A stretch of DNA of 55,018 nt from Streptomyces globisporus (GTDB taxonomy: Bacteria > Actinomycetota > Actinomycetes > Streptomycetales > Streptomycetaceae), in NCBI RefSeq assembly GCF_003501885.1, contig NZ_QWFA01000009.1, positions 1 to 55,018 on the forward strand. The letters are read 5' to 3'. A program made the translations under genes and the position numbers. Each line of letters begins with the position of its first letter. Position 1 is the stretch's first letter. The notes below the pieces were generated by a model. That model saw nothing but the letters and a program-made list of their open reading frames with translations. It was not told the origin of the DNA and searched no databases. Of this stretch, positions 8,899 to 19,346 are shown piece by piece.

Positions 8899-8931
8899 GT
8901 GCCGTTCACACGGACGCCGTGCCGTTCACAC
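8899..8931 (+). repeat. two direct repeats GTGCCGTTCACAC, 20-bp period
   Basis: Identical 13-mers at 8899-8911 and 8919-8931, 20 bp apart (about two helical turns), between the regulator and the protease gene. They share GTTCAC with the palindrome at 8831, so they look like activator or repressor sites for the protease promoter. Confidence 0.5.
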
Positions 8932-9045
8932 CGTGATGTCACCTCGCATTGAAGCGTGTTGACCTGCTCCGGACAACGCCGGATGCTCTTCGTCAGCGTC
9001 CGGACGCGCTCCTCCGATCCCCACCCCCGTTTCGGGAGGAACGCC

Positions 9046-9672
9046 ATGCGCAACCGAAAAGTCAGCCCCAGACGGCCCCTGAGGTCCGGAAGGTTCTCGT
9101 TCACCGCCCTTCTGGCCGCCGCCCTCCTCGCCGTCCCCGCGGCCACCGCCACCGCCGCCCAGCCCCCGGCCACGACCGGCTCCTCCGTCGCCGCCGCCCA
9201 GCGGCTCAACATCACCATGCAGGCGCAGCAGCAGAGCAACTGGTGCTGGGCGGCCGGCGGCAACACCATCGCCGCCTGGTTCGGCCGCGGCTACTCCCAG
9301 AACCAGTTCTGCAACGCTGCCTTCAACCGCAACCAGAACACCCAGTGCCCCAACTCGCAGGCCACCCTGGGCAATGTCCAGACCGGCCTGTCCTGGGCCG
9401 GCGTCAGGCCCGGCAGTTACGTCACCGGCTGGCTGCGCTACCCGACCGTGCAGGCCGAGATATCCGCCCAGCGCCCCATCGAGACCCGGATCCAGTGGTC
9501 GTCCGGCGGCGGCCACATGCACGTCATCTACGGGTACGACGACGCCAACAGCTGGGTCTACTGGGGCGACCCCTGGCCCTCCAGTGACCGCTACAACTGG
9601 GCCTCGCACGCCTGGTACGTGAACAACAACGAGTTCTCCTGGACCCATTCGCTCTACCGGATCGGGGCGTGA
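9046..9672 (+). CDS. secreted papain-like cysteine protease
   Basis: A 208-residue preprotein. Residues about 1-38 are a Sec/Tat-type signal (MRNRKVSPRR then a hydrophobic Ala/Leu stretch ending ATATAA). The mature part has the papain-like signature QQSNWCWAAGG with nucleophile C67, a His in GGGHMHVIYGYDD (H157 best fits the family spacing) and D175 in YWGDPWP as the third catalytic residue. This is the arrangement of bacterial papain-like (AvrRpt2/C39-like) secreted proteases. Extra Cys89 and Cys101 may form a disulphide. The SD GGGAGGA sits 5 nt upstream of ATG 9046, which fixes the start. The next gene begins 4 nt after the stop and is likely translationally coupled. Confidence 0.82.
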   Translation: MRNRKVSPRRPLRSGRFSFTALLAAALLAVPAATATAAQPPATTGSSVAAAQRLNITMQAQQQSNWCWAAGGNTIAAWFGRGYSQNQFCNAAFNRNQNTQCPNSQATLGNVQTGLSWAGVRPGSYVTGWLRYPTVQAEISAQRPIETRIQWSSGGGHMHVIYGYDDANSWVYWGDPWPSSDRYNWASHAWYVNNNEFSWTHSLYRIGA

Positions 9673-9676
9673 GGAC

Positions 9677-10621
9677 ATGAACTCCACCACCCGTAACGCG
9701 GCCACCACTCGGCGCATCGCCGTCGCCACCGCCCTCACCGGTGCCGCCCTGTTCACCGCCGCCGCTCCCGCCCTCGCCGACGACGGCCGCGCGGCCCCGC
9801 CGAAGCTGACCGCGTCGACCCTCGAAGCCGCCCACGAGGCGGCGACCGAGCCGGCGACCCTGGACACCCTGTCCCGGTTCTTCGCCCGGGAGGGCGCGGT
9901 GAGCAGGAAGGCGAGCGCACCGAGGATCGAGGGCGAGGCCGTGCCCGTGCGCACGCTCTCGGCCGCCTTCGTCGCCGGGAAGGCCGGGGCAGCCCCGAGC
10001 ACCCTGGACTACCTCGCCAGCACCGCCGTCTCCTCCGACGGCCAGAAGGCATCTCTGTGGACCCTCCCCGGGGCGGGCGGCAGTGACTGGCGGGTGGTGA
10101 ACATCGCCACCGGCGACGACGAGGCCCGCTACGTCGCCCGGGGGGCCCGCGCGCTCCCCGGCGGCACCGTCTTCCGCGAACCGCAGATCGACGCCTGGTA
10201 CGTCCACGACGGCTCCCGGGTGCTCCCGCTCGACCAGGACGCGAAGACGGCCGTCGGAGCGAAGGGCACCACGCTCGACGCCTACCGGACCCGGGTGAAG
10301 GAGGCGTACGGCGACAAGCTGCCCGGCTCCGGATACGCCCGCTCCGGCAAGGCCGGCGGCTACGGCCCCGACGCGGCCGGCGGACCCGCCACCGGACCCG
10401 CGCCTGCCCCCGGCCCCGACTCGGGCCCGGCTGCGGACCAGGCCGCCCGGGACCGCGCCGGAGGCCCCGCACCGGCGGGCGCGGCCCAGCGCCCCGACAC
10501 GGCCCTGACCGCGGTCTCCACCACCGCCGGGGCCGGGGCGCTGCTCGCCCTGGCCCTGTGCGGGGCGGCCGCGCTGCGCCGCCGGAGCCGTACCGGGCGA
10601 TCCCCGGCCACGGACGCCTGA
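9677..10621 (+). CDS. secreted, membrane-tethered protein of unknown function (protease partner)
   Basis: A 314-residue protein with a twin-arginine-containing signal peptide (TTRRIAVATALTGAALF, cleavage near ALA-DD at about 35). An extracellular alpha/beta region follows (about 36-210, including VRTLSAAFVAGKAG and IDAWYVHDGSRVLPL). Then come a Pro/Gly/Ala-rich low-complexity stalk (about 220-275), one C-terminal transmembrane helix (GALLALALCGAAAL) and an RRRSR cytoplasmic anchor. There is no LPXTG motif. It is coupled to the cysteine protease gene (4-nt gap) and ends at a 16-bp terminator, so the pair forms one unit. It could be a substrate, inhibitor or surface receptor for the protease; nothing in the sequence decides this. 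Confidence 0.75.
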   Translation: MNSTTRNAATTRRIAVATALTGAALFTAAAPALADDGRAAPPKLTASTLEAAHEAATEPATLDTLSRFFAREGAVSRKASAPRIEGEAVPVRTLSAAFVAGKAGAAPSTLDYLASTAVSSDGQKASLWTLPGAGGSDWRVVNIATGDDEARYVARGARALPGGTVFREPQIDAWYVHDGSRVLPLDQDAKTAVGAKGTTLDAYRTRVKEAYGDKLPGSGYARSGKAGGYGPDAAGGPATGPAPAPGPDSGPAADQAARDRAGGPAPAGAAQRPDTALTAVSTTAGAGALLALALCGAAALRRRSRTGRSPATDA

Positions 10622-10634
10622 GCGGCCCACCGGC

Positions 10635-10679
10635 CCGCGCTCCGGGGTGCGGAACACCCCACGGCACCCCGGAGCGCGG
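10635..10679 (+). terminator. terminator after the protease-partner operon
   Basis: A 16-bp perfect stem (10635-10650 with 10664-10679), 13-nt loop, just after the stop at 10621. Confidence 0.75.
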
Positions 10680-10716
10680 CACCACCCGAGGACGACGCAC
10701 TGTCACTGCCCGCAAG

Positions 10717-10722
10717 TAGGGT
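10717..10722 (+). promoter_or_regulatory. candidate -10 of leaderless uvrC transcript
   Basis: TAGGGT ends 7 nt before the uvrC ATG and no SD is visible, so transcription probably starts at or next to the start codon. No convincing -35 is seen. Confidence 0.4.
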
Positions 10723-10729
10723 GTGAGAC

Positions 10730-12808
10730 ATGGCAGACCCCTCCAGCTACCGCCCCAAGCCGGGACAGATCCCCGACTCCCCGGGGGTCTACAAGTTCCG
10801 CGACGAGCACCGCCGGGTGATCTACGTCGGGAAGGCCAAGAACCTGCGCCAGCGCGTGGCCAACTACTTCCAGGACCTGGCGGGCCTCCACCCGCGCACG
10901 CGCACGATGGTCACCACCGCCGCATCCGTCGAGTGGACGGTCGTCTCCACCGAGGTCGAGGCGCTCCAGCTGGAGTATTCCTGGATCAAGGAGTTCGACC
11001 CCCGGTTCAACGTCAAGTACCGGGACGACAAGAGCTATCCCTATCTCGCGGTCACGCTCAACGAGGAGTTCCCCCGCGTCCAGGTGATGCGCGGCGCCAA
11101 GAAGAAGGGCGTGCGCTACTTCGGTCCGTACGGCCACGCCTGGGCGATCCGCGAGACGGTCGACCTGATGCTCCGCGTCTTCCCCGTCCGCACCTGCTCC
11201 GCCGGGGTCTTCAAGAACGCCGCGCGCACCGGCCGCCCCTGTCTGCTGGGCTACATCGGCAAGTGCTCCGCCCCCTGCGTCGGACGGGTCACCCCCGAGG
11301 AACACCGGGATCTGGCCGAGGACTTCTGCGACTTCATGGCCGGGCGCACCGGCGCCTACATCCGCCGCCTGGAGAAGGACATGATGCAGGCGGCCGAGGA
11401 GATGGAGTACGAGCGGGCCGCCCGCCTCCGCGACGACGCCGAGGCCCTCAAGCGGGCCATGGAGAAGAGCGCCGTCGTCCTGGCCGACGCCACCGACGCC
11501 GACCTGATCGCCGTCGCCGAGGACGAGCTGGAGGCCGCCCTCCAGATCTTCCACGTACGCGGCGGCCGGGTGCGCGGCCAGCGCGGCTGGGTCACCGACA
11601 AGGTCGAGGCGGTCGACACCTCCGGCCTCGTCGAGCACGCCCTCCAGCAGCTGTACGGGGAGGAGCGCGGCGACGCCGTCCCCAAGGAGGTCCTGGTCCC
11701 CGCCCTGCCCGAGGACACCGAAGCGGTCTCCCAGTGGCTCGCCGAGCGCCGGGGCTCCCAGGTCAGCCTGCGCATCCCGCAGCGCGGCGACAAGAAGGAC
11801 CTCATGGCCACGGTCCAGCGCAACGCCCAGCAGGCCCTCGGGCTGCACAAGACCAAGCGCGCCTCCGACCTGACCACCCGCTCCCGCGCCCTGGAGGAGA
11901 TCGCCGAGGCGCTGGGCCTCGACACCGCCCCGCTGCGTATCGAGTGCTACGACATCTCCCACCTCCAGGGCGACGACGTGGTGGCCTCCATGGTGGTCTT
12001 CGAGGACGGCCTCGCCCGCAAGAGCGAGTACCGCCGCTTCCAGATCAAGGGCTTCGAGGGCCAGGACGACGTCCGCTCGATGCACGAGGTGATCGGCCGC
12101 CGCTTCAAACGCTACCTCCAGGAGAAGGAGCGCACGGGCGAGTGGGAGGAGCAGCCGACGGACACCCCGGCCGACGGACCCGCCGCCACCGGCCCCGTCC
12201 CCGCGAGCAGCCCCGTCCTCGCCCCGGCCGCCGGGGACGGCGAGTCCCCCGCCGACGCCCGTGAAGAGCCCCGGGAGGACGACGGCCGCCCCAAGCGGTT
12301 CGCCTACCCGCCGCAGCTCGTCGTCGTCGACGGCGGGCAGCCCCAGGTCGCCGCCGCCAAGCGCGCCCTGGACGAGCTGGGCATCGACGACATCGCCGTC
12401 TGCGGACTCGCCAAGCGCCTCGAAGAGGTCTGGCTCCCCGACGACGACGATCCCGTGGTCCTGCCCCGCTCCAGCGAGGGCCTCTACCTCCTCCAGCGCG
12501 TCCGGGACGAGGCGCACCGCTTCGCCATCACCTACCAGCGGGCCAAACGCGCCAAGCGCATCCGCACCAGCCCCCTCGACGACGTGTCCGGCCTCGGCGA
12601 GACGCGGAAGCAGGCACTGATCAAGCATTTCGGCTCGGTGAAGAAGCTCCGGCAAGCGACAATCGACGAGATCTGCGAGGTCCCCGGGATAGGGCGAAGG
12701 ACGGCGGAATCGGTGGCCGCCGCCCTCGCCTCGACCGCTCCCGCGGCACCTGCCGTGAACACGGCCACAGGAGAGATCATTGAAGAGGACGACGGGGGCA
12801 GCTCATGA
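10730..12808 (+). CDS. uvrC: excinuclease ABC subunit UvrC
   Basis: A 692-residue dual-incision nuclease of nucleotide excision repair. The GIY-YIG nuclease (GVYKF about 19-23, [12 protein letters not shown] about 31-42) makes the 3' cut. A UVR helical hairpin that binds UvrB ([18 protein letters not shown]) lies near 223-240. The RNase H-like domain ([19 protein letters not shown]) makes the 5' cut, and two helix-hairpin-helix motifs close the protein ([34 protein letters not shown]). A Pro/Ala/Asp-rich insertion of about 55 residues splits the RNase H-like domain between the [11 protein letters not shown] helix and the VVDGG strand, which lengthens the protein relative to the usual roughly 600 residues. 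The stop overlaps the rapZ start (ATGA), the first gene of a tight four-gene run. Confidence 0.97.
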   Translation: MADPSSYRPKPGQIPDSPGVYKFRDEHRRVIYVGKAKNLRQRVANYFQDLAGLHPRTRTMVTTAASVEWTVVSTEVEALQLEYSWIKEFDPRFNVKYRDDKSYPYLAVTLNEEFPRVQVMRGAKKKGVRYFGPYGHAWAIRETVDLMLRVFPVRTCSAGVFKNAARTGRPCLLGYIGKCSAPCVGRVTPEEHRDLAEDFCDFMAGRTGAYIRRLEKDMMQAAEEMEYERAARLRDDAEALKRAMEKSAVVLADATDADLIAVAEDELEAALQIFHVRGGRVRGQRGWVTDKVEAVDTSGLVEHALQQLYGEERGDAVPKEVLVPALPEDTEAVSQWLAERRGSQVSLRIPQRGDKKDLMATVQRNAQQALGLHKTKRASDLTTRSRALEEIAEALGLDTAPLRIECYDISHLQGDDVVASMVVFEDGLARKSEYRRFQIKGFEGQDDVRSMHEVIGRRFKRYLQEKERTGEWEEQPTDTPADGPAATGPVPASSPVLAPAAGDGESPADAREEPREDDGRPKRFAYPPQLVVVDGGQPQVAAAKRALDELGIDDIAVCGLAKRLEEVWLPDDDDPVVLPRSSEGLYLLQRVRDEAHRFAITYQRAKRAKRIRTSPLDDVSGLGETRKQALIKHFGSVKKLRQATIDEICEVPGIGRRTAESVAAALASTAPAAPAVNTATGEIIEEDDGGSS

Positions 12809-13773
12809 CCGAGAACAGCCACGAGACCGCACAGCACACCGCAGACCGAGCACACCGAGCAGACGGAGCAGCAGACGTGAGTACGAACACCCCGAACGAG
12901 ACGGGTGACGCGGCCATCCCCGAGCTGGTGATCATCTCCGGGATGTCGGGCGCCGGCCGCAGCACCGCCGCCAAGTGTCTGGAGGACCTCGGCTGGTTCG
13001 TCGTCGACAACCTGCCGCCCGCGCTGATCCCCACCATGGTCGAGCTCGGCGCCCGCTCCCAGGGCAACGTGGCCCGGATCGCCGTCGTCGTCGACGTACG
13101 CGGCCGGCGCTTCTTCGACAACCTCCGCGAATCCCTCGCGGACCTGGAGGCCAAGCACGTCACCCGGCGGATCGTCTTCCTGGAGTCCTCCGACGACGCC
13201 CTCGTGCGCCGCTTCGAGTCCGTCCGCCGCCCGCACCCCCTCCAGGGCGACGGGCGCATCGTCGACGGCATCGCGGCCGAGCGCGACCTGCTGCGCGAGC
13301 TGCGCGGCGACGCCGACCTGGTCATCGACACCTCCAGCCTCAACGTGCACGAGCTGCGGGCCAAGATGGACGCCCAGTTCGCGGGCGAGTCGGAGCCGGA
13401 GCTGCGGGCGACGGTGATGTCCTTCGGCTACAAGTACGGCCTGCCCGTCGACGCCGACCTGGTCGTCGACTGCCGCTTCCTCCCCAACCCGCACTGGGTC
13501 CCCGAGCTGCGCCCCTTCACCGGCGTCAACGAGGAGGTGTCCGACTACGTCTTCGACCAGCCGGGCGCCAAGGAGTTCCTCAACCAGTACACCGAGCTGC
13601 TCCAGCTGATCGCCGCGGGCTACCGCCGCGAGGGCAAGCGGTACGTGACCATCGCCGTGGGCTGCACCGGCGGCAAGCACCGCTCCGTCGCCATGTCCGA
13701 GAAGCTCTCCGCCCGCCTCGCCGCCGAAGGCATCGAGACCGTCCTCGTGCACCGCGACATGGGGCGAGAGTGA
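12805..13773 (+). CDS. rapZ: RapZ-family nucleotide-binding protein (YvcJ)
   Basis: A 322-residue P-loop protein with Walker [10 protein letters not shown] (about 46-54), the family motif [12 protein letters not shown] and a C-terminal [14 protein letters not shown] region, which in E. coli RapZ binds small RNA and metabolite. In Actinobacteria it is a conserved neighbour of YvcK and WhiA; its RNA targets there are not known. Two starts are possible. ATG 12805 overlaps the uvrC stop (translational coupling). GTG 12877 has SD GGAG (12865-12868) 8 nt upstream and starts [10 protein letters not shown], nearer the conserved core. The extra N-terminus is encoded by a short GCAGACCGAGCA-like tandem repeat and is low-complexity. 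The stop overlaps yvcK (GTGA). Confidence 0.95.
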   Translation: MTENSHETAQHTADRAHRADGAADVSTNTPNETGDAAIPELVIISGMSGAGRSTAAKCLEDLGWFVVDNLPPALIPTMVELGARSQGNVARIAVVVDVRGRRFFDNLRESLADLEAKHVTRRIVFLESSDDALVRRFESVRRPHPLQGDGRIVDGIAAERDLLRELRGDADLVIDTSSLNVHELRAKMDAQFAGESEPELRATVMSFGYKYGLPVDADLVVDCRFLPNPHWVPELRPFTGVNEEVSDYVFDQPGAKEFLNQYTELLQLIAAGYRREGKRYVTIAVGCTGGKHRSVAMSEKLSARLAAEGIETVLVHRDMGRE

Positions 13774-14804
13774 CCGGACGCAATCTGCGGATGCGGCGCC
13801 TGAGCCGCGCCACATCGGCGCTCTCGGGCCGCAAGCGCGGTGCTCAGCCCAAGGTCGTCGCGCTCGGCGGCGGCATGGGTCTCTCGGCGTCCCTGACGGC
13901 GCTGCGCCGGATCACCGGCGACCTCACGGCCGTGGTCACCGTCGCCGACGACGGCGGCTCCAGCGGCCGGCTGCGCGAGGAGCTGGGCGTGCTGCCGCCC
14001 GGCGACCTCCGCAAGGCGCTCGCCGCGCTGTGCGGCGACGACGACTGGGGCCGCACCTGGTCCCGAGTCATCCAGCACCGGTTCGAGTCCAAGGGCGACC
14101 TCCACGAGCACGCCGTCGGCAATCTGCTGATCGTCGCCCTCTGGGAGCAGCTCGGCGACCACGTCCAGGCGCTCGACCTGGTCGGCAAGCTGCTCGGTGC
14201 GCACGGCCGGGTGCTGCCCATGTCGGCCGTCCCGCTGGAGCTCCAGGCGCTGGTCAAGGGCCACGACCCCGACCTGCCCGACGCGATCGTCACCGTGCGC
14301 GGCCAGGCCACGGTGGCGCTCACGCCCGGCGAGGTGCAGTCCGTGCACGTGGTCCCGCCCGACCCGCCGGCCGTCCCGGAGGCCGTCGCGGCGGTCCTGG
14401 ACGCCGACTGGGTGGTCCTCGGCCCCGGCTCCTGGTTCTCCTCGGTGATCCCGCACCTGCTCGTGCCGGAGCTGCTCGACGCGCTGGTCACCACGAAGGC
14501 CCGCAAGGTCCTCTCGCTGAACCTCGCGCCCCAGCCCGGTGAAACAGAAGGCTTCTCACCGCAGCGTCATTTGGAGGTTTTGGGGCGACACGCCCCTAAA
14601 CTCGCCTTGGACGTGGTGCTGGCCGATGAGGCCGCCGTGCCCGACCGTGAGTCCCTCGCCGACGCCGCCCAGCGGCTCGGAGCCGCGGTCGAGCTGGCGC
14701 CGGTGGCATCGCCCGACGGCGTTCCGGTCCATGATCAGGAGCTGTTGGCCGCCGCGTACGACCGTATTTTTCGGATGCATGGAAGGATCGGCCCATGGCG
14801 ATGA
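13770..14804 (+). CDS. yvcK: gluconeogenesis-factor YvcK family protein
   Basis: A 344-residue protein of the YvcK/CofD-like UDP-sugar-binding family. The glycine-rich [10 protein letters not shown] near 30-39 and [13 protein letters not shown] near 56-68 mark the nucleotide-sugar pocket, with [13 protein letters not shown] later. In Bacillus and mycobacteria YvcK/CuvA binds UDP-GlcNAc and governs envelope synthesis and carbon use. The GTG at 13770 overlaps the rapZ stop by 4 nt. A later ATG at 13791 would skip only a basic tail. Its 3' end overlaps whiA by 10 nt and contains a probable internal whiA promoter (near 14582-14602). Confidence 0.93.
   Translation: MTGRNLRMRRLSRATSALSGRKRGAQPKVVALGGGMGLSASLTALRRITGDLTAVVTVADDGGSSGRLREELGVLPPGDLRKALAALCGDDDWGRTWSRVIQHRFESKGDLHEHAVGNLLIVALWEQLGDHVQALDLVGKLLGAHGRVLPMSAVPLELQALVKGHDPDLPDAIVTVRGQATVALTPGEVQSVHVVPPDPPAVPEAVAAVLDADWVVLGPGSWFSSVIPHLLVPELLDALVTTKARKVLSLNLAPQPGETEGFSPQRHLEVLGRHAPKLALDVVLADEAAVPDRESLADAAQRLGAAVELAPVASPDGVPVHDQELLAAAYDRIFRMHGRIGPWR
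14582..14602 (+). promoter_or_regulatory. candidate WhiA-bound internal promoter of whiA
   Basis: The perfect palindrome GGGGCG-ACA-CGCCCC (14582-14596) contains the WhiA core GACAC (14587-14591), next to a -10-like TAAACT (14597-14602). It lies inside yvcK, about 195 bp before whiA, in a locally less GC-rich patch. whiA in S. coelicolor is known to have a sporulation-linked promoter in this area bound by WhiA itself. Confidence 0.5.
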
Positions 14805-15784
14805 CGCCAGCGGTGAAGAACGAAATCTCTCATCTTCCCGTCACCCGGACCTGCTGCAGGAAGGCAGAGGTCTCGGCGATTCTTCGGTTCGCGGGCGGGC
14901 TGCACCTGGTGAGCGGCCGCATTGTGATCGAGGCGGAGCTGGACACAGGCAATGCCGCCCGCCGCCTCAAGCGCGACATCCTGGAGATCTTCGGGCACAG
15001 CTCGGAGCTGATCGTGATGGCCCCCGGCGGATTGCGGCGCGGCTCGCGCTATGTCGTACGCGTGGTGGCGGGCGGCGACCAGCTGGCCCGCCAGACCGGT
15101 CTGGTCGACGGCCGCGGCCGGCCGATTCGCGGGCTGCCCCCGCAGGTGGTCTCGGGGGCCACCTGCGACGCCGAGGCGGCCTGGCGTGGCGCCTTCCTCG
15201 CCCACGGCTCGCTCACCGAGCCCGGCCGCTCCTCCTCCCTGGAGGTCACCTGCCCGGGCCCGGAGGCGGCCCTCGCCCTGGTCGGCGCGGCCCGCCGGCT
15301 CTCCATCGCCGCCAAGGCCCGCGAGGTGCGCGGCGTGGACCGCGTCGTCGTCCGCGACGGCGACGCGATCGGCGCCCTGCTGACCCGGCTCGGCGCCCAT
15401 GACGCGGTGCTCGCCTGGGAGGAGCGGCGGATGCGGCGCGAGGTCCGCGCCACGGCCAACCGGCTCGCCAACTTCGACGACGCGAACCTGCGCCGCTCGG
15501 CCCGCGCCGCCGTCGCCGCCGGGGCCCGGGTGGGGCGCGCGCTGGAGATCCTCGGCGAGGAGGTCCCCGAGCACCTCGCCGCCGCGGGACGGCTGCGCAT
15601 GGAGCACAAGCAGGCCTCCCTGGAGGAGCTGGGCGCGCTCGCCGACCCGCCGCTGACCAAGGACGCGGTCGCCGGCCGGATCCGCCGGCTGCTCGCGATG
15701 GCCGACAAGCGGGCCCAGGACCTGGGCATCCCGGGGACCGAGGCGACCCTCAGCGAGGAGCTCGCCGACGGCCTGGTCGGCTGA
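14795..15784 (+). CDS. whiA: DNA-binding protein WhiA (sporulation regulator)
   Basis: A 329-residue protein. It has an N-terminal degenerate LAGLIDADG homing-endonuclease-like fold (about 15-215, without the catalytic acids) and a C-terminal helix-turn-helix (about 235-320, [29 protein letters not shown]). In Streptomyces WhiA acts with WhiB at GACAC sites to stop aerial growth and start septation. The SD GGA lies upstream of ATG 14795, which is within yvcK (10-nt overlap), so it is both co-transcribed and probably driven by the internal promoter. Highly conserved; no unusual residues seen. It is the last gene of the uvrC operon. A repeat-rich intergenic region follows. Confidence 0.97.
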   Translation: MAMTPAVKNEISHLPVTRTCCRKAEVSAILRFAGGLHLVSGRIVIEAELDTGNAARRLKRDILEIFGHSSELIVMAPGGLRRGSRYVVRVVAGGDQLARQTGLVDGRGRPIRGLPPQVVSGATCDAEAAWRGAFLAHGSLTEPGRSSSLEVTCPGPEAALALVGAARRLSIAAKAREVRGVDRVVVRDGDAIGALLTRLGAHDAVLAWEERRMRREVRATANRLANFDDANLRRSARAAVAAGARVGRALEILGEEVPEHLAAAGRLRMEHKQASLEELGALADPPLTKDAVAGRIRRLLAMADKRAQDLGIPGTEATLSEELADGLVG

Positions 15785-15799
15785 CTCGGCCGCGGGCGT

Positions 15800-15861
15800 G
15801 GGACGTTGGTCCCGACCCCACCGGGACCTCGGTCCCGAACCCACCGGGACCCACGTCCCGG
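15800..15861 (+). repeat. 23-bp tandem repeat, 2.7 units, whiA-gap intergenic
   Basis: Units at 15800-15822, 15823-15845 and a partial at 15846-15861. All begin GGGAC and contain a GGTCCC or CGTCCC counterpart, so each unit can fold on itself or with its neighbour. Units 1 and 2 differ at only a few positions. It is directly after the whiA stop. Confidence 0.75.
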
Positions 15862-15866
15862 CAGGC

Positions 15867-15916
15867 GAAACGGAGGTCCGTACTCCTACTGGCGAGTACG
15901 GGCCTCCGGCCGTTTC
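15867..15916 (+). terminator. imperfect hairpin, probable whiA operon terminator
   Basis: GAAACGG... (15867-15884) pairs with ...CCGTTTC (15895-15916) with one mismatch and a 4-nt bulge; loop CCTACTGGCG. It lies about 130 bp upstream of the gap coding region. Confidence 0.55.
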
Positions 15917-16031
15917 CGGTGGCGCATAGGGGTCCTCTCGATGTCACTCCCCGGCCCTCGGAGAGGTAGGGTCGGAAGCGGTCGGGGACATCCCTATACA
16001 ACTCGCCGGCGTCGAAAACCGGCGTACCTAA

Positions 16032-17057
<1,026 letters not shown>

Positions 17058-17087
17058 TCCTCGGGTCGGCAGGCACATCGATGTGAG

Positions 17088-17198
17088 CTAGGGGCTCGAC
17101 CGGCGCAACGACGCGCCGGTCGAGCCCCTAGGCCGTGTCGACAGACTGCCGTCGCCCGGCCGGAGACCGGGCGACGGCAGTCTGTCGACACGGCCTAG
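17088..17198. repeat. overlapping palindromes: 19-bp hairpin and 32-bp perfect inverted repeat (gap-pgk)
   Basis: Hairpin A: 17088-17106 pairs with 17113-17131 (19 bp, 6-nt loop). Hairpin B: 17128-17159 pairs with 17167-17198 (32 bp perfect, 7-nt loop CCGGAGA). They share the bases 17128-17131 (CTAG), so they compete at the boundary. A alone would do as a gap terminator. B is much longer than ordinary Streptomyces terminators and carries CTAG at both ends, so it could be a small mobile palindromic element (MITE/REP-like) or a strong transcript-end stabiliser. Confidence 0.8.
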
Positions 17199-17235
17199 CA
17201 TGCTCATCGGTCCTTCCAAGGAGTAAACGGAACAG

Positions 17236-18447
17236 ATGAAGACGATCGACGAACTTCTCGCCGAAGGGGTCGCGGGCAAGCGGGTATTCGTCCGCGCCGA
17301 CCTCAATGTGCCGCTCGACGGCACCACGATCACCGACGACGGCCGTATCCGCGCCGTCCTCCCGACGGTCGCCAAGCTCGCCGAGGCCGGCGCGCGTGTC
17401 GTCGTCGCCTCGCACCTCGGCCGCCCCAAGGGCGCCCCGGACCCGGCCTTCTCGCTGGCGCCCGCCGCCGCCCGCCTGGGTGAACTCCTCGGCGCCGACG
17501 TCGCCTTCGCCACCGACACGGTCGGCGAGTCCGCCCGTTCCACGGTCGCCGGCCTCGCCGACGGCCAGGTCGCCGTCATCGAGAACCTCCGCTTCAACCC
17601 CGGCGAGACCTCCAAGGACGACGCCGAGCGCGGCGCCTTCGCCGACCAGCTGGCCGAGCTCGCCGACGCATACGTGGGCGACGGCTTCGGTGCCGTCCAC
17701 CGCAAGCACGCCTCGGTCTTCGACCTCCCGGCCCGGCTGCCGCACTACGCGGGCTACCTCATCGCCACCGAGGTCGGCGTCCTGAAGAAGCTCACCACCG
17801 ACGTCCAGCGCCCGTACGCGGTGGTCCTCGGCGGCGCCAAGGTCTCCGACAAGCTCGGCGTGATCGACCACCTGCTGGAGCGGGCCGACCGCATCCTCAT
17901 CGGCGGCGGCATGGCGTACACCTTCCTCAAGGCCAAGGGCTACGAGGTCGGCAGCTCGCTGCTCCAGGAGGACCAGATCCCCGCCGTGCAGGAGTACCTG
18001 CGACGGGCCGAGGAGAAGGGCGTGGAGTTCGTCCTCCCCATCGACGTCGTCGTCGCCCCCGCCTTCCCCGACCTCAAGACGAAGGCCCCGGCCCACCCCA
18101 CCACCGTCGCCGCCGACGCCATGCCGGCCGGCCAGATGGGGCTGGACAACGGGCCCGAGACCAACAAGCTCTACGCATCGAAGCTCGCCGACGCGGCCAC
18201 CGTCTTCTGGAACGGCCCGATGGGCGTCTTCGAGCACCCCGACTTCGCCGACGGCACCCGCGCGGTCGCCCAGGCGCTCGTCGACTCCCCGGCCTTCAGC
18301 GTCGTCGGCGGTGGCGACTCCGCCGCCGCCGTCCGCATCCTGGGCTTCGACGAGAATGCTTTCGGACATATTTCGACCGGTGGCGGCGCGAGCCTCGAAT
18401 ACCTCGAGGGCAAGACGCTTCCCGGGCTCGCCGCACTGGAGGACTGA
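17236..18447 (+). CDS. pgk: phosphoglycerate kinase
   Basis: A 403-residue monomeric glycolytic kinase that makes ATP from 1,3-bisphosphoglycerate. Motifs are RADLNVPL near 21-28, SHLGRPKG near 60-67, [32 protein letters not shown] and the C-terminal [10 protein letters not shown] ... [23 protein letters not shown] lies upstream of ATG 17236. It is followed 6 nt later by tpiA. Confidence 0.98.
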   Translation: MKTIDELLAEGVAGKRVFVRADLNVPLDGTTITDDGRIRAVLPTVAKLAEAGARVVVASHLGRPKGAPDPAFSLAPAAARLGELLGADVAFATDTVGESARSTVAGLADGQVAVIENLRFNPGETSKDDAERGAFADQLAELADAYVGDGFGAVHRKHASVFDLPARLPHYAGYLIATEVGVLKKLTTDVQRPYAVVLGGAKVSDKLGVIDHLLERADRILIGGGMAYTFLKAKGYEVGSSLLQEDQIPAVQEYLRRAEEKGVEFVLPIDVVVAPAFPDLKTKAPAHPTTVAADAMPAGQMGLDNGPETNKLYASKLADAATVFWNGPMGVFEHPDFADGTRAVAQALVDSPAFSVVGGGDSAAAVRILGFDENAFGHISTGGGASLEYLEGKTLPGLAALED

Positions 18448-18453
18448 CCTTTC

Positions 18454-19230
18454 ATGACCACCCGCACCCCGCTGATGGCGGGCAACTGGAAGATGAACCT
18501 CAACCACCTTGAGGCCATCGCCCACGTCCAGAAGCTCTCCTTCGCCCTGGCCGACAAGGACTACGAGGACGTCGAGGTCGCCGTCCTCCCTCCCTTCACC
18601 GACCTGCGCTCCGTGCAGACCCTGGTCGACGGCGACAAGCTGAAGATCAAGTACGGTGCCCAGGACATCTCGGCGCACGACTCCGGCGCGTACACCGGTG
18701 AGATCTCCGGCCCCATGCTCGCCAAGCTGCGCTGCACCTACGTGGCCGTCGGCCACAGCGAGCGCCGCCAGTACCACGGCGAGAGCGACGAGGTCTGCAA
18801 CGCCAAGGTGAAGGCCGCCTTCAAGAACGGCCTGACCCCGATCCTCTGCGTCGGCGAGGGCCTGGACATCCGCAAGGCCGGTGACCAGGTCTCCTACACC
18901 CTCGCGCAGCTCGACGGCGCCCTGAAGGACATCCCGGCCGAGCAGGCCGAGACCATCGTCATCGCCTACGAGCCGGTCTGGGCCATCGGGACCGGCGAGG
19001 TCGCCACCCCCGAGGACGCCCAGGAGGTCTGCGGCGCGATTCGTCGCCGGCTGGCCGAGCTGTACTCGCAGGAGCTGGCCGACGCCGTCCGCATCCAGTA
19101 CGGCGGCTCCGTCAAGTCCGGCAACGTCGCCGCCATCATGGCGCAGCCCGACGTGGACGGCGCCCTCATCGGCGGCGCAGCGCTGGACGCCGACGAGTTC
19201 GTCAAGATCGTCCGCTTCCGCGACCAGTGA
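18454..19230 (+). CDS. tpiA: triosephosphate isomerase
   Basis: A 258-residue TIM barrel. It has GNWKMNLN (catalytic Lys), GHSERRQY (catalytic His), [10 protein letters not shown] (catalytic Glu) and the phosphate-binding YGGSVKSGN. It sits 6 nt after pgk in the same operon. A hairpin (19262-19299) follows, before secG. Confidence 0.98.
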   Translation: MTTRTPLMAGNWKMNLNHLEAIAHVQKLSFALADKDYEDVEVAVLPPFTDLRSVQTLVDGDKLKIKYGAQDISAHDSGAYTGEISGPMLAKLRCTYVAVGHSERRQYHGESDEVCNAKVKAAFKNGLTPILCVGEGLDIRKAGDQVSYTLAQLDGALKDIPAEQAETIVIAYEPVWAIGTGEVATPEDAQEVCGAIRRRLAELYSQELADAVRIQYGGSVKSGNVAAIMAQPDVDGALIGGAALDADEFVKIVRFRDQ

Positions 19231-19261
19231 GTATGCGGTAGCGCCGATCCGTCGTACCCTT

Positions 19262-19299
19262 GCGGGGGCCGAAGGGGGTGGTCACCCTCCGGCCCCCGC
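19262..19299 (+). terminator. terminator or attenuator after tpiA
   Basis: A 10-bp outer stem (19262-19271 with 19290-19299) enclosing a second GGGTG/CACCC pairing, between tpiA and secG. Confidence 0.6.
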
Positions 19300-19346
19300 T
19301 GTACGTACAGGCAGTATTCGAGAAATCCGGAAAGTAGGGACCAGCC

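Noticed and set aside
8956..9045. Longer N-terminus for the cysteine protease
   Set aside because: The extra 30 residues spoil the signal peptide, and the SD is placed for ATG 9046.
9677..10621. Sortase substrate
   Set aside because: The C-terminus has a membrane helix and Arg-rich end but no LPXTG or LAXTG.
17128..17198. Attachment or integration site
   Set aside because: No tRNA, integrase or direct repeat nearby; palindrome only.
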